DNA of 64,000 bases from contig NZ_JSFK01000001.1 in assembly GCF_000783395.1 (NCBI RefSeq), forward strand, positions 372,001 to 436,000. The letters are read 5' to 3'. Source of the DNA: Pseudomonas chlororaphis. Its GTDB lineage: Bacteria; Pseudomonadota; Gammaproteobacteria; Pseudomonadales; Pseudomonadaceae. Within the stretch, counting starts at the first letter, position 1, and each line of letters begins with the position of its first letter. The position numbers and the translations under genes were made by a program. The notes beneath the pieces are model-generated. The model was not told the DNA's origin. It was given only the letters and a program-made list of their open reading frames with translations, and did no database searches. Positions 17,079 to 24,821 of the stretch are shown here, one piece after another.

Positions 17079-17278
17079 AGTGTCCTTTCACACACTGAAT
17101 CACTCTGAACCCTCCCTCATCGCCGGTTGTCGACTAGGCTCTAAGCACTGCTTGATTGGCCTTGTGACGTCTTGTCGAATTTTTTGCCCGCGGGGGCGGG
17201 TGCTGCACCTTTTTCCTGTCACTCGTCGACTATTCAAACAGAACCCTGGAGCCTGCCCACTGATTTGAGAGGTGCCCC

Positions 17279-18385
17279 ATGAGTCTGCTGCTTGAACCCT
17301 TCACCCTGCGCCAACTGACCCTGCCCAACCGCATCGCCGTCTCGCCGATGTGCCAATACTCCAGCGTCGATGGCCTGGCCAACGACTGGCATTTGGTGCA
17401 TCTCGGCAGCCGCGCGGTGGGCGGCGCCGGTCTGGTCTTCACTGAAGCCACGGCGATCACGGCCGACGGGCGGATTACCGCCGAAGACCTGGGCCTGTGG
17501 AACGACGAACAGATCGAACCGCTGCAACGCATTACCCGATTCATCACGTCCCAAGGCGCAGTTGCCGGCATTCAACTGGCTCACGCCGGGCGCAAGGCCA
17601 GCACCCATCGGCCGTGGATCGGCAAGCATGGCAGCGTCAAACCTGATGATGGCGGCTGGACACCGGTCGGGCCGTCGCCGATTGCTTTCGATCCGCAGCA
17701 CACCCAACCGAAACAGCTGGATGAGGGGCAGATCGCCGAGGTCATTCAGGCGTTTGTCGATGCCGCCAAGCGCGCGCTGAAGGCTGGCTTCAGTGTGGTT
17801 GAGGTACATGCCGCGCATGGTTATCTGCTGCATCAGTTTCTTTCGCCGCTGAGCAATCAGCGTCGTGATCAGTACGGTGGTTCGTTTGAGAACCGTATTC
17901 GTCTGGTGCTGCAAGTCACTGAGGCGGTGAGGGCGGTCTGGCCTGAGGAATTGCCGGTGTTTGTCCGCGTATCGGCCACTGACTGGGTGGAGGACGGCTG
18001 GAACCCGGATGAAACCGTGGAGCTAGCGCGACGCCTGCACACCCTTGGCGCGGATCTGATCGACGTGTCGTCGGGCGGGACGGCGGCCAACGCGGAAATT
18101 CCGGTCGGGCCGGGTTATCAGACGCGCTTCGCCGAACGTGTCCGCAAAGAGTCAGGCATCGCCACCGGCACTGTCGGAATGATTACCGAGCCGGCGCAGG
18201 CCGAGCACATTCTGCGCACCTGTCAGGCCGACATCATCTTCCTCGCCCGCGAACTGTTGCGTGATCCGTATTGGCCGTTGCATGCCGATGATGATCTGGG
18301 TGGGCGCAAAGCGGTGTGGCCGGCGCAGTACCAGCGCGCGACCCATCGTGATCAGCCGATTCATGAGTCAGATTTGCGCGATTGA
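17279..18385 (+). CDS. NADH:flavin oxidoreductase, old yellow enzyme family (YqjM/XenA-like)
   Basis: A 368-residue FMN-dependent ene-reductase that should reduce activated C=C bonds of enals, enones and related electrophiles with NAD(P)H. Features of the thermophilic-like/YqjM class are present: VSPMCQYSSVDG with Cys25 near the flavin, HLGSRAVGGAGLVFTEATA, GIQLAHAGRKAS, and the substrate-anion-binding pair in VVEVHAAHGYLLHQFLSPL, followed by YGGSFENR. The phosphate-binding end ELLRDPYWPLHA is complete. It is a single-gene unit closed by a strong terminator. The physiological substrate is not evident. Confidence 0.9.
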   Translation: MSLLLEPFTLRQLTLPNRIAVSPMCQYSSVDGLANDWHLVHLGSRAVGGAGLVFTEATAITADGRITAEDLGLWNDEQIEPLQRITRFITSQGAVAGIQLAHAGRKASTHRPWIGKHGSVKPDDGGWTPVGPSPIAFDPQHTQPKQLDEGQIAEVIQAFVDAAKRALKAGFSVVEVHAAHGYLLHQFLSPLSNQRRDQYGGSFENRIRLVLQVTEAVRAVWPEELPVFVRVSATDWVEDGWNPDETVELARRLHTLGADLIDVSSGGTAANAEIPVGPGYQTRFAERVRKESGIATGTVGMITEPAQAEHILRTCQADIIFLARELLRDPYWPLHADDDLGGRKAVWPAQYQRATHRDQPIHESDLRD

Positions 18386-18404
18386 GACGGTAGCGGTAAA
18401 GCAA

Positions 18405-18436
18405 AAAGCCCCGGTCAGTGAAGGCCGGGGCTTTGT
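18405..18436 (+). terminator. Intrinsic terminator after the OYE gene
   Basis: The stem AAAGCCCCGG with CCGGGGCTTT surrounds an 11-base loop, preceded by A-residues and followed by GTTTTG. It could serve the plus strand mainly. Confidence 0.88.
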
Positions 18437-18470
18437 TTTGTCTGATGATCTTTTGTTGAAATACTGCCGT

Positions 18471-18563
18471 CATCGCTGGCAAGCCAGCTCCCACAGGTTT
18501 GGCGTCGTACACAAAAATTGTGATCGACACCAAACACTGTGGGAAGCTGGCTTGCCAGCGATG
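18471..18563. repeat. REP doublet, GCTGGCAAGCCAGCTCCCAC type
   Basis: An inverted pair beginning CATCGCTGGCAAGCCAGCTC and ending AGCTGGCTTGCCAGCGATG. It lies between the convergent OYE and opgD genes. This second REP family recurs at 50417-50512 and 55720-55814. Confidence 0.85.
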
Positions 18564-18588
18564 AGGCCCGTGCAGGCGCCTCAAATCA

Positions 18589-20217
18589 TCAAGGGTATTT
18601 GCGCTTATCCGGTGCCGGCGGGAAGTACTGATACAACCAGGTCTCGCTCAACGTGCGGTCATTGGTGCGAATGAACAAACGTAGCTCCACCGGCTCGACG
18701 CTGTCATTGGTCGGGTACCAGTCGAACAGGATCCGGTAACCCTTGATGTCATCCAGCACCAGCACGCTGAAGTCCTGCACCTTGCCATTCGAGCAGGTCA
18801 CCACCGGCTCGATCCCGGTGCCCTGCGGCAGTCGATCCAGACCGCCACCGGTGAAGTCCACGGCAAAACGGCGCGCCCACACTGGCGGGTAATGCTCTCC
18901 CGGTGCCCAACCTTCGGTGAAACCGCCCATGCCGGAACGGGTCGCGTGCACCCGTGCCAACGGCGTACCCACTGGCGGCAATGCGCTCCAGTAAAGCTTG
19001 TAGCCGTAGTTCAGCGAATCCCCGGCAGCCACCGGTTTTTTCGGCGTCCAGAATGCCACGATGTTGTCGAGAGTCTCGCCGGTGGTAGGAATTTCCAGCA
19101 GATCGATAGAGCCTTCGCCCCACGCGGTGGTCGGTTCTACCCACAGGCTCGGGCGCTTGCTGTACCAGTCGACGGTGTCCTGATAGTTGGCGAATTCATG
19201 GTCGGTCTGCACCAGACCGAAACCTTTCGGATCGGTGTCGGCAAACGCATTGAATTGCAGGGTCGCCGGGTTGTTCAGCGGACGGCAGATCCACTCGCCG
19301 TTGCCGCGCCACATGGCGAGGCGATCCGAGTCGTGGATTTGCGGGTGAATGGTGTCGCACATGCGGCGCTCGTGGGTGCCACAGCTGAACATGCTGGTCA
19401 TCGGCGAGATGCCCAATTGCTCGATCGCCGTGCGCGCATTGATGTGCGCATCGACTTCCATCACCACGCGCTCGGCCTGGCAGTCGATGTCGAAACGGTA
19501 AGCGCCAGTGGCACTCGGCGAGTCGAGCAGGGCATACACCACAAATCGGGTGGCGTTCTTGTCCGGTGTCTCGAACCAGAACTTGGTGAAGTCAGGGAAT
19601 TCTTCGCGTTTTTTCGCGTAAGTGTCGATCGCCAGGCCGCGCGCCGAGAGGCCATATTGGCCAGTGGCGTCTACCGCACGGAAATAGCTGGCGCCGAGGA
19701 ACGACAACACATCATGACGATCCAGCTCCGGCGCTTTGAACAGCTTGAAACCGGCAAAACCGAGGTCACCCTTGAGCTGCTGGGTGTCGACTGAAGTGTT
19801 TTCATAGTTGAACAGCGCCGGGCGGAAATGCACTTCGCGGGCAGTGCGGGTCTTGGCGTCGACGCTGTACATGCGCACCGGTTGACGGAATCCCATGCCG
19901 ACGTGGAAGAACTGCACGTCCAGCTGCCCCTTGTTTTCCTTCCACAGCGAATGCTCGCCGTCGTAACGGATCGCGTTGAAGTTCTGCGGGGTCATGGTCG
20001 CCAGGGTCGGCGGCAGCACCTGTTTGGTGTCCTGATAGGCGCTGCCAGCCAGTTGCTTGGCCTGGCGCTTCAGCGCTTCGAAGTCGAAGGCCTGAGCCTC
20101 GCCGTCGGCGGCGCCGCCATTGGCCGCCCATGCACGGCTGGCCAGCAGGCCAGTGGCCGAAAGACCGGTGTAAGCCGCAATGGCCATGGACGCTTTGAGC
20201 AAATTCCTGCGATGCAT
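18589..20217 (-). CDS. opgD: Glucan biosynthesis protein D (periplasmic)
   Basis: OpgD acts in the periplasm on osmoregulated periplasmic glucans and shapes their backbone. The 542-residue precursor begins [20 protein letters not shown], a twin-arginine (RR) Tat signal, cleaved after about residue 30 (SRAWA). The mature part follows the MdoG/OpgG pattern: [15 protein letters not shown], then [20 protein letters not shown], and [20 protein letters not shown]. The start at 20217 is required for the Tat motif; an in-frame ATG 90 bases upstream is not. It is monocistronic here. Confidence 0.93.
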   Translation of the reverse strand: MHRRNLLKASMAIAAYTGLSATGLLASRAWAANGGAADGEAQAFDFEALKRQAKQLAGSAYQDTKQVLPPTLATMTPQNFNAIRYDGEHSLWKENKGQLDVQFFHVGMGFRQPVRMYSVDAKTRTAREVHFRPALFNYENTSVDTQQLKGDLGFAGFKLFKAPELDRHDVLSFLGASYFRAVDATGQYGLSARGLAIDTYAKKREEFPDFTKFWFETPDKNATRFVVYALLDSPSATGAYRFDIDCQAERVVMEVDAHINARTAIEQLGISPMTSMFSCGTHERRMCDTIHPQIHDSDRLAMWRGNGEWICRPLNNPATLQFNAFADTDPKGFGLVQTDHEFANYQDTVDWYSKRPSLWVEPTTAWGEGSIDLLEIPTTGETLDNIVAFWTPKKPVAAGDSLNYGYKLYWSALPPVGTPLARVHATRSGMGGFTEGWAPGEHYPPVWARRFAVDFTGGGLDRLPQGTGIEPVVTCSNGKVQDFSVLVLDDIKGYRILFDWYPTNDSVEPVELRLFIRTNDRTLSETWLYQYFPPAPDKRKYP

Positions 20218-20608
20218 AAATACAACCTGTCGTGTGCAATCCCGCGCCGTTCCTGGCACGTGCTGGATCAGAAATAACGGTTCGGACAAGCCTTCGGCCA
20301 AACGCAACGGACTATTAACAGATGCCCGCTAGCTTAAACGGTTCGCTCGCAATGCAAAATTCGTTGATTCACCGCGCCAGTGTGTCAATGAAACAAGACA
20401 TGTCGGTTAAAAATCTGACAGGGCGTTCTGATTTACACGGCATATCTGCTTTTTTCGACTAATTACTCTAAAAACCGCTTTTCAGCGCCGATTTAATTTC
20501 TATTCTATGGGCATGACCGGGCTGACCGGTAGGGCACACGGCGCTGCTGTAAGGGGCAGGGCGATGTGGTGGTTTAGCAATTCTTTGAAGTATTGAAGGA
20601 CATCGTCC
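20218..20608. other. Gene-free interval upstream of opgD
   Basis: About 390 bases separate opgD from a tiny plus-strand gene. Base composition drops in 20390-20515, which contains several T- and A-rich tracts. No ORF with a credible start, no hairpin with a T-run and no repeat was seen. It presumably contains the opgD promoter and marks the left edge of the accessory pocket. Confidence 0.5.
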
Positions 20609-20794
20609 ATGGCAAAAATACAAGGGATCACCGACATGCTGGGCATCTTTCCTTGCCTGGGCAGCGGCCGCAAAAGGCGTCGGCTCAGCTCTGACGAAGT
20701 GAAACTGGTGGAGCGTTATCGGGAGCTTTCGGAGAATGACCGGATTGCGATGCGGTATCTGGTGGATGCGATGCGGAGTGTTTCGCGGTTTTAA
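20609..20794 (+). CDS. Small hypothetical protein, 61 residues
   Basis: A short basic protein starting MAKIQGITDMLGIFPCLGSG with an Arg/Lys cluster (GRKRRRLSSDE) and an amphipathic C-terminal half (VERYRELSENDRIAMRYLVD). A plausible ribosome binding site GAAGGA lies 14-9 bases ahead of the ATG. The C-terminal helix pattern resembles the tail of some DNA-binding regulators, but I do not recognise the family. Its stop overlaps the end of the convergent small gene by four bases. Confidence 0.45.
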   Translation: MAKIQGITDMLGIFPCLGSGRKRRRLSSDEVKLVERYRELSENDRIAMRYLVDAMRSVSRF

Positions 20795-20997
20795 CGCTGG
20801 GGTGGGCACCGTGAAAGCCATTTGGCTCTTACGGTGGCCAGGTCAATCAAATTGCCTGCGTCGGCATCGGTGATGCCGATGGCAATGGCTTTCTGAAGAT
20901 CGGCATTGTCGTTTAGTTTCAGGTAAGAGATCGCAAAGCTTTCATCACAGGGAATGACTTCCTCAATCTGAGGACATTTGAGAACAGTTCTACTCAT
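20791..20997 (-). CDS. Small hypothetical protein, 68 residues
   Basis: A 68-residue minus-strand frame beginning MSRTVLKCPQIEEVIPCDES, with two cysteines and a hydrophilic remainder (AIAIGITDADAGNLIDLATV). I do not recognise it. The ribosome binding site is weak (TTGAATTCAG before ATG). Coding-like composition supports it somewhat, but it could be spurious or a remnant. Confidence 0.35.
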   Translation of the reverse strand: MSRTVLKCPQIEEVIPCDESFAISYLKLNDNADLQKAIAIGITDADAGNLIDLATVRAKWLSRCPPQR

Positions 20998-21028
20998 CTG
21001 AATTCAACTCGCTAGAGGGGACACGCTA

Positions 21029-21066
21029 AACCTGTGGCGAGGGAGCTAGCTTCCTCGCCACAGGTT
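21029..21066. repeat. Near-perfect palindrome with T-run
   Basis: AACCTGTGGCGAGG pairs with CCTCGCCACAGGTT and the pairing continues nearly through the centre (GAGCTAGCTT). It is followed by TTTT on the plus strand. The GTGGCGAGGGAGC core is another Pseudomonas REP family, here able to serve as a terminator. Confidence 0.65.
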
Positions 21067-21081
21067 TTTTGTTTATGAGCC

Positions 21082-21594
21082 TTAGCTACATGTGCTCAGA
21101 ACCGGATACGGCCGCTGGCCGCGCATCAACTCCGGCACATCCCGCCATTTGACCCACGCCTGCTGTTGCCAGTGCAGCAGCGGCACGGTGACGCCCGCCC
21201 AATGCATCGAACTCAGGCTCGGGTGGTTTTCCGCAGGGTTCGATTGGTTTTCGCGCAGCATCGGGATGACTTCATGGCTCAGCCATTGGCGCAGGTGTCG
21301 GTTTTCCGGGACGAAGTGATGGACGAGCAGGGCGAACAGGCCGGATTCGCTGACCATTGCGCAATCGATGATTTCGCCGTCCCGACGCAGAAGGACATGG
21401 CGACGCTGATCGGGATCTAGTTTCAGGGTGAGGCGTTCGTTTAGCGGATAGCCCATCAAGCGACCGAGATCCTGAACACAGAACCAGGCTTCGTGATCTT
21501 GCATGAAGGCGTGGAGGAAACGGTTGTGGCGGGTGAAGGCGGTGGGGGTGAAGAAAGCGGAGCTTTCAGAAGGAATTTGTACGTGGTTAGGCAT
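21082..21594 (-). CDS. BRO-N domain protein (phage antirepressor-like)
   Basis: A 170-residue protein with a BRO/Ant N-terminal fold: HNRFLHAFMQDHEAWFCVQD, then LGRLMGYPLNERLTLKLDPD, and the hallmark SESGLFALLVHHFVPENRHLRQWLSHEVIPMLRE (shown in parts: SESGLFALLVHHF; RQWLSHEVIPMLRE). BRO-N domains occur in phage antirepressors and DNA-binding proteins. There are no neighbouring phage genes. The ATG at 21594 follows GGAGTCGACAA; longer in-frame starts at 21651 and 21693 lack such a site. It faces away from the RloA gene, with the leader repeat between them. Confidence 0.75.
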   Translation of the reverse strand: MPNHVQIPSESSAFFTPTAFTRHNRFLHAFMQDHEAWFCVQDLGRLMGYPLNERLTLKLDPDQRRHVLLRRDGEIIDCAMVSESGLFALLVHHFVPENRHLRQWLSHEVIPMLRENQSNPAENHPSLSSMHWAGVTVPLLHWQQQAWVKWRDVPELMRGQRPYPVLSTCS

Positions 21595-21754
21595 TTGTCG
21601 ACTCCAATATCGAGAATAGAGCCGCCACTCAAATGAGCGCGGTTGCGCCATGTTGATTTTGTTCCGGCTTCGACACCGGGCTGCTGATGTCACAGCCGGA
21701 AAGAAGACTATCTGCCGTGTGCTCTACGCACCAAGTCTGTTCTATCGACAATAA

Positions 21755-21861
21755 CTGTAGGAAACGGGGCTTTCTCCGGAAGGCTGTGTCTGTAGGAAAT
21801 GCCTGTTTTTGCACTCGCTGCAGTCCGTCTGCATCTGAAGCCTGTTTTTTCGTTTATTCAT
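21755..21861 (+). repeat. Leader repeat copy A (upstream of the RloA-like gene)
   Basis: This stretch contains CTGTAGGAAA twice, exactly 35 bases apart (21755 and 21790). The second starts a 26-base core (21790-21815) that is identical to 23913-23938 in copy B. Similarity continues for about 45 bases beyond the core. The frame that starts at the ATG inside the core (21799) runs in phase into the RloA-like gene. Confidence 0.75.
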
Positions 21862-21894
21862 GAAAACCCAAGCAATGAACTGCAGGTTTTCTCC

Positions 21895-23148
21895 ATGTTG
21901 ATCGAATTCTCGGTATCCAATTACCGCTCATTTCGGGACAGGCAAACCCTGTCCATGGCGGCGAGCGCTCGTCTGAGCAAAACGCGCAATACGTTCAAAG
22001 CCTCCACGAGCGCAGAAAAGCTTCCGGAGCTGTTGAAGGTTGCAGCTATTTACGGTCCGAACGCCTCCGGAAAGTCTTCACTGATCCGCGCAATGGGCAT
22101 CGTCGGACGCTTGCTAGCGACACCACGTGGTTCAAATGACGACGCGCTGCCTGTTTCACCCTTTCGATTTGATTGCACTCTGAGCGATGCGCCCAGTGTC
22201 TTTGAGTACGACTTTATTCAGGGCGGACTGCGCTATCGGTTTGTCCTCGGGCTGACCGCGCAGAGGATTGTTCAGGAACAACTGACCGCTTACCCGAAAG
22301 GTAAGGAAACACTGCTTTATGACCGCCGGTTTGATGCTGAAGGTGAGCACTACCTGTTTGGTAAAACCCTTGATGGCGGCAAGGAAGTGCATTGCGCTTG
22401 GCGCCGATTGACCAGTCCGACGATGCTGTTTATTAAACAAGCCGTCACTCATAGCAGCGAAGAGTTGAGTCAACTGCGGACTCCATTCAGTTGGTTTCAA
22501 ACCGGTCTGCTGGTCATTGAACAAAACAACATGCTTGGCTTGTCCACAGCCTCGATTCGCTTTCTGCAAATGGTGAAAAATCATACGAGCAACCTGCGCG
22601 ATTTTCTCAGGGCGCTGGATATTCCTGTGTCTGCGATACAACTCGACCCGGATGACGCCTGTGCAGACTTGAGCAACAGAAAACAGACCTTGAAGGAGTT
22701 CTTCGCGGCGGCTCAAAGGGACAAACTGACCCTCACGCATTCCAGCATTTCAGGCGATGCGCAGTTCGACTTCTCGGAGGAGTCTTGCGGAACCAAAAAC
22801 CTGATTGGCTTCTGGTTGCCCTGGTTCATGATGAATCAGGCCGGTGGTAGTGGGATCCTCTGCGTCGACGAACTGAATAGCAGTCTTCATCCCGAAATCG
22901 TCGCTGACTTGATCGCAAAGCATCTGGACAGTGGCTTGGATACCCAACTGATTTTCACGACACACGATACCCATCTGATGAATGAAAAGATTCTGCGGCG
23001 TGACCAGTTCTGGATTACAGAACGTGATGCTCATGGCGCCACGAGCTTGTTTTCCGTACACGATTTTGAAGGTCGGGAAAGCGAGGATGTCGAGAAGCGT
23101 TACTTCGAAGGGCGTTATCGCGGGCTGCCGCTGATAAGGCGGGGGTGA
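21895..23148 (+). CDS. AAA/ABC-type ATPase, RloA/AbiLi-like (candidate phage-defence ATPase)
   Basis: A 417-residue ATPase of the AAA15/21 (OLD-related) type. It starts MLIEFSVSNYRSFRDRQTLS, the standard opening of these proteins. Walker A is GPNASGKSS at 54-62, an ABC-signature-like SEESCGTKNL lies at 295-304, Walker B with the catalytic acid is ILCVDELNSSLHP at 321-333, and TTHDTHLM at 355-362 is the H-loop. The next gene overlaps its stop and encodes an RloB protein; this pairing is known from type I restriction-linked rloA/rloB loci and from the lactococcal AbiL system. The role as a defence ATPase is inferred. The ATG at 21895 is preferred, though an in-frame ATG at 21799 within the leader repeat is possible. 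Confidence 0.8.
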   Translation: MLIEFSVSNYRSFRDRQTLSMAASARLSKTRNTFKASTSAEKLPELLKVAAIYGPNASGKSSLIRAMGIVGRLLATPRGSNDDALPVSPFRFDCTLSDAPSVFEYDFIQGGLRYRFVLGLTAQRIVQEQLTAYPKGKETLLYDRRFDAEGEHYLFGKTLDGGKEVHCAWRRLTSPTMLFIKQAVTHSSEELSQLRTPFSWFQTGLLVIEQNNMLGLSTASIRFLQMVKNHTSNLRDFLRALDIPVSAIQLDPDDACADLSNRKQTLKEFFAAAQRDKLTLTHSSISGDAQFDFSEESCGTKNLIGFWLPWFMMNQAGGSGILCVDELNSSLHPEIVADLIAKHLDSGLDTQLIFTTHDTHLMNEKILRRDQFWITERDAHGATSLFSVHDFEGRESEDVEKRYFEGRYRGLPLIRRG

Positions 23149-23783
23149 GGGTCGTGAGTTCGTTCAAATCGTTTGATCGCAAGGCTTCCCGCTTCAAACC
23201 GCAGCCTAAGGTGCTGGTGTTGTGTGAAGACAGTAAGTCAGGGAAACGTTATCTGGAGGAAGCCGCGTTTTATTTTCGGGCCAAGGCCCAGGTTGAGATC
23301 GTCCACTGCGGTGTTACACATCCAAGCGGCATTGTTGAGCGAGCAGTCGTAAGGCAAAAAAGCTTCGATAAGGTGTTCTGTGTTTTGGATCGAGACACCC
23401 ACATGTGCTTCGAGCGAGCGTTGAATGTGGCGAAGTCTTATCCAAAAATCCAAGTCATCGCATCTTATCCATGCTTCGAGTTTTGGCTACTACTGCACTT
23501 TGGCTACAGTCGAAAACCGTTCAGCACAGCCGGGAAGAACTCTCCGGCTGATTTGGTGACCAAGAGCCTCAGAGCAAAACCCAGCATGGCTGACTATCAG
23601 AAAGGCAAAGACGTCAGCTACTTCGCTCAGCTACTCGGAAAGCCATTTCAGCAGGCAAGAGCGCTGGCCCCCAAAGTTCTTGAGGATGTCGCCCTCAGTG
23701 GCGAACACAACCCAAGCACTGAAATTCACCTATTGATGGATGAGTTCGAAGCCCTCTCAAAGCCCCAGCCGATTGACACATAA
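23145..23783 (+). CDS. RloB-like protein (AbiLii-like, TOPRIM-related)
   Basis: A 212-residue RloB family protein. Recognisable parts are VLVLCEDSKSGKRYLEEAAF (about 24-43, with the conserved acidic residue Glu28), VFCVLDRDTH (77-86, conserved Asp pair) and the family signature PCFEFWLLLHFG (109-120). The two acidic motifs resemble a TOPRIM-like nuclease fold. Its GTG start (23145) overlaps the ATPase stop as GTGA, implying translational coupling; a GTG at 23154 is an alternative. In AbiL-type systems both proteins are needed for phage resistance; that role here is inferred. Confidence 0.8.
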   Translation: MRVVSSFKSFDRKASRFKPQPKVLVLCEDSKSGKRYLEEAAFYFRAKAQVEIVHCGVTHPSGIVERAVVRQKSFDKVFCVLDRDTHMCFERALNVAKSYPKIQVIASYPCFEFWLLLHFGYSRKPFSTAGKNSPADLVTKSLRAKPSMADYQKGKDVSYFAQLLGKPFQQARALAPKVLEDVALSGEHNPSTEIHLLMDEFEALSKPQPIDT

Positions 23784-23877
23784 GCCCTCTCCGAGCCCCC
23801 ATTGGCCTGGCTCAGTAGCTGAGAGGAGACGTTGCTGGCAGGCGCTGGCTGAACCAAGGCCATTCAGTCGCCATCCA
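23784..23877. other. Short gap after rloB
   Basis: No coding sequence or clear terminator was seen between the rloB stop and leader repeat copy B. Confidence 0.4.
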
Positions 23878-23985
23878 CTGTAGGAAACAAGATTTTTCCT
23901 TGAAGGTCACGCCTGTAGGAAATGCCTGTTTTTGCACTGGCATCAGTGAAACCACCTCTAATCAGTATTTTTTCCGTTATTTGTT
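23878..23985 (+). repeat. Leader repeat copy B (upstream of the PRTase fragment)
   Basis: This is the second copy of the element at 21755-21861, with the same 35-base spacing between its two CTGTAGGAAA boxes (23878 and 23913) and an identical 26-base core (23913-23938). As in copy A, an ATG in the core begins a frame (MPVFALASV) that stays open into the next gene remnant. Confidence 0.75.
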
Positions 23986-24059
23986 TGAATCTCGCGCATC
24001 GCTACAAATGCTCGGCCCTTGGTTTCCAGGCTCAAAGGATTGTTACGAATAACGGAGAA

Positions 24060-24200
24060 ATCACCACCGATGGATGCTGGAATGTTTTGGTTGTAGATGA
24101 TTTGTTTGATAGCGGGGCGTCGATGGACGCGGCCTGCGCTGTTTTGCGTAAATATCCGACGGTAGGGAAAATTTACGTCGCAGCGCTAACTTGGAAGTGA
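24060..24200 (+). pseudogene. C-terminal fragment of a ComF/PRTase-like phosphoribosyltransferase
   Basis: The frame encodes WNVLVVDDLFDSGASMDA followed by ACAVLRKYPTVGKIYVAALTW, the PRPP-binding loop (DDLFDSGAS) and last strand of a type I phosphoribosyltransferase. The preceding N-terminal two-thirds of the domain is missing: upstream the frame runs through unrelated sequence and then into leader repeat B. I read it as a 5'-truncated gene. It ends five bases before the SLOG-like start, so the two were probably an operon. Confidence 0.6.
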
Positions 24201-24205
24201 ATTCA

Positions 24206-24763
24206 ATGACGACTGTATTTATTGCCGGCTCTATCAACATCAAGAACCTTGATCCGAAGGTTAAAGAGCGTCTCAATAATATCGTTGCGTCTGATTTTGA
24301 GGTGGTGGTGGGTGATGCAGGGGGGGCCGATACCTCCATTCAGGAGTACCTATTGAGCCTCGAGCGATCCAGAACCACTGTGTTCTGCAGTGGTTCAACG
24401 CCGAGGAACAATCTAGGGCATTGGCCCGCCAGAACAGTCGACTCCAAGCATTCCAAAGGGTCGAGAGCTTTCTTCACCGAGAAAGACGTCGTCATGGCCG
24501 AAGCGGCTGACTACGGTTTGATGATCTGGGACGCAAAGAGCACCGGCACGCTCAGCAACGTCATTGAATTGTTGTCGAGAAAGAAGAAGTCGCTTGTTTT
24601 CGTCAACAAGGAAAAGGAGTTCAAAGTAGTCGGAGACGTCAGTCAGCTCGAAGAGTTGATTGCATTCATGTCCGATCACGCCAAGCAAAAAGCCAATGAA
24701 AAAATCAAACTGTTCGATCGTATTTCCTTGCTGAAACACGATCAGGCAGAGCTTTCTTTTTGA
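24206..24763 (+). CDS. SLOG-like nucleotide-binding protein
   Basis: A 185-residue Rossmann-type protein. MTTVFIAGSINIKNLDPKVK then VVVGDAGGADTSIQEYL follow the SLOG/DUF2493 (YspA-like) layout: a first beta strand with a glycine turn, then a G-D-A-G-G-A-D loop that in the superfamily contacts nucleotides or nucleotide-derived ligands. Later, EAADYGLMIWDAKSTGTLSN fits the second conserved glycine/serine region, and a coil-like lysine-rich tail ends the protein. The ATG at 24206 has GGAAG nine bases upstream. Its partner PRTase gene is truncated. SLOG proteins often occur in conflict or signalling systems; a role here is not established. Confidence 0.55.
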   Translation: MTTVFIAGSINIKNLDPKVKERLNNIVASDFEVVVGDAGGADTSIQEYLLSLERSRTTVFCSGSTPRNNLGHWPARTVDSKHSKGSRAFFTEKDVVMAEAADYGLMIWDAKSTGTLSNVIELLSRKKKSLVFVNKEKEFKVVGDVSQLEELIAFMSDHAKQKANEKIKLFDRISLLKHDQAELSF

Positions 24764-24821
24764 TGGTTTTTCTCGGTTTTCCTGAACCCCGGCACCTTGT
24801 CGATGCCGGGATCGCAGGCTC

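Noticed and set aside
21790..23938. Attachment-site (attL/attR) interpretation of the identical 26-base cores
   Set aside because: No integrase or tRNA lies nearby and similarity extends imperfectly beyond the core with conserved spacing, which fits duplicated leaders better than a clean site duplication; kept only as an alternative in the findings.
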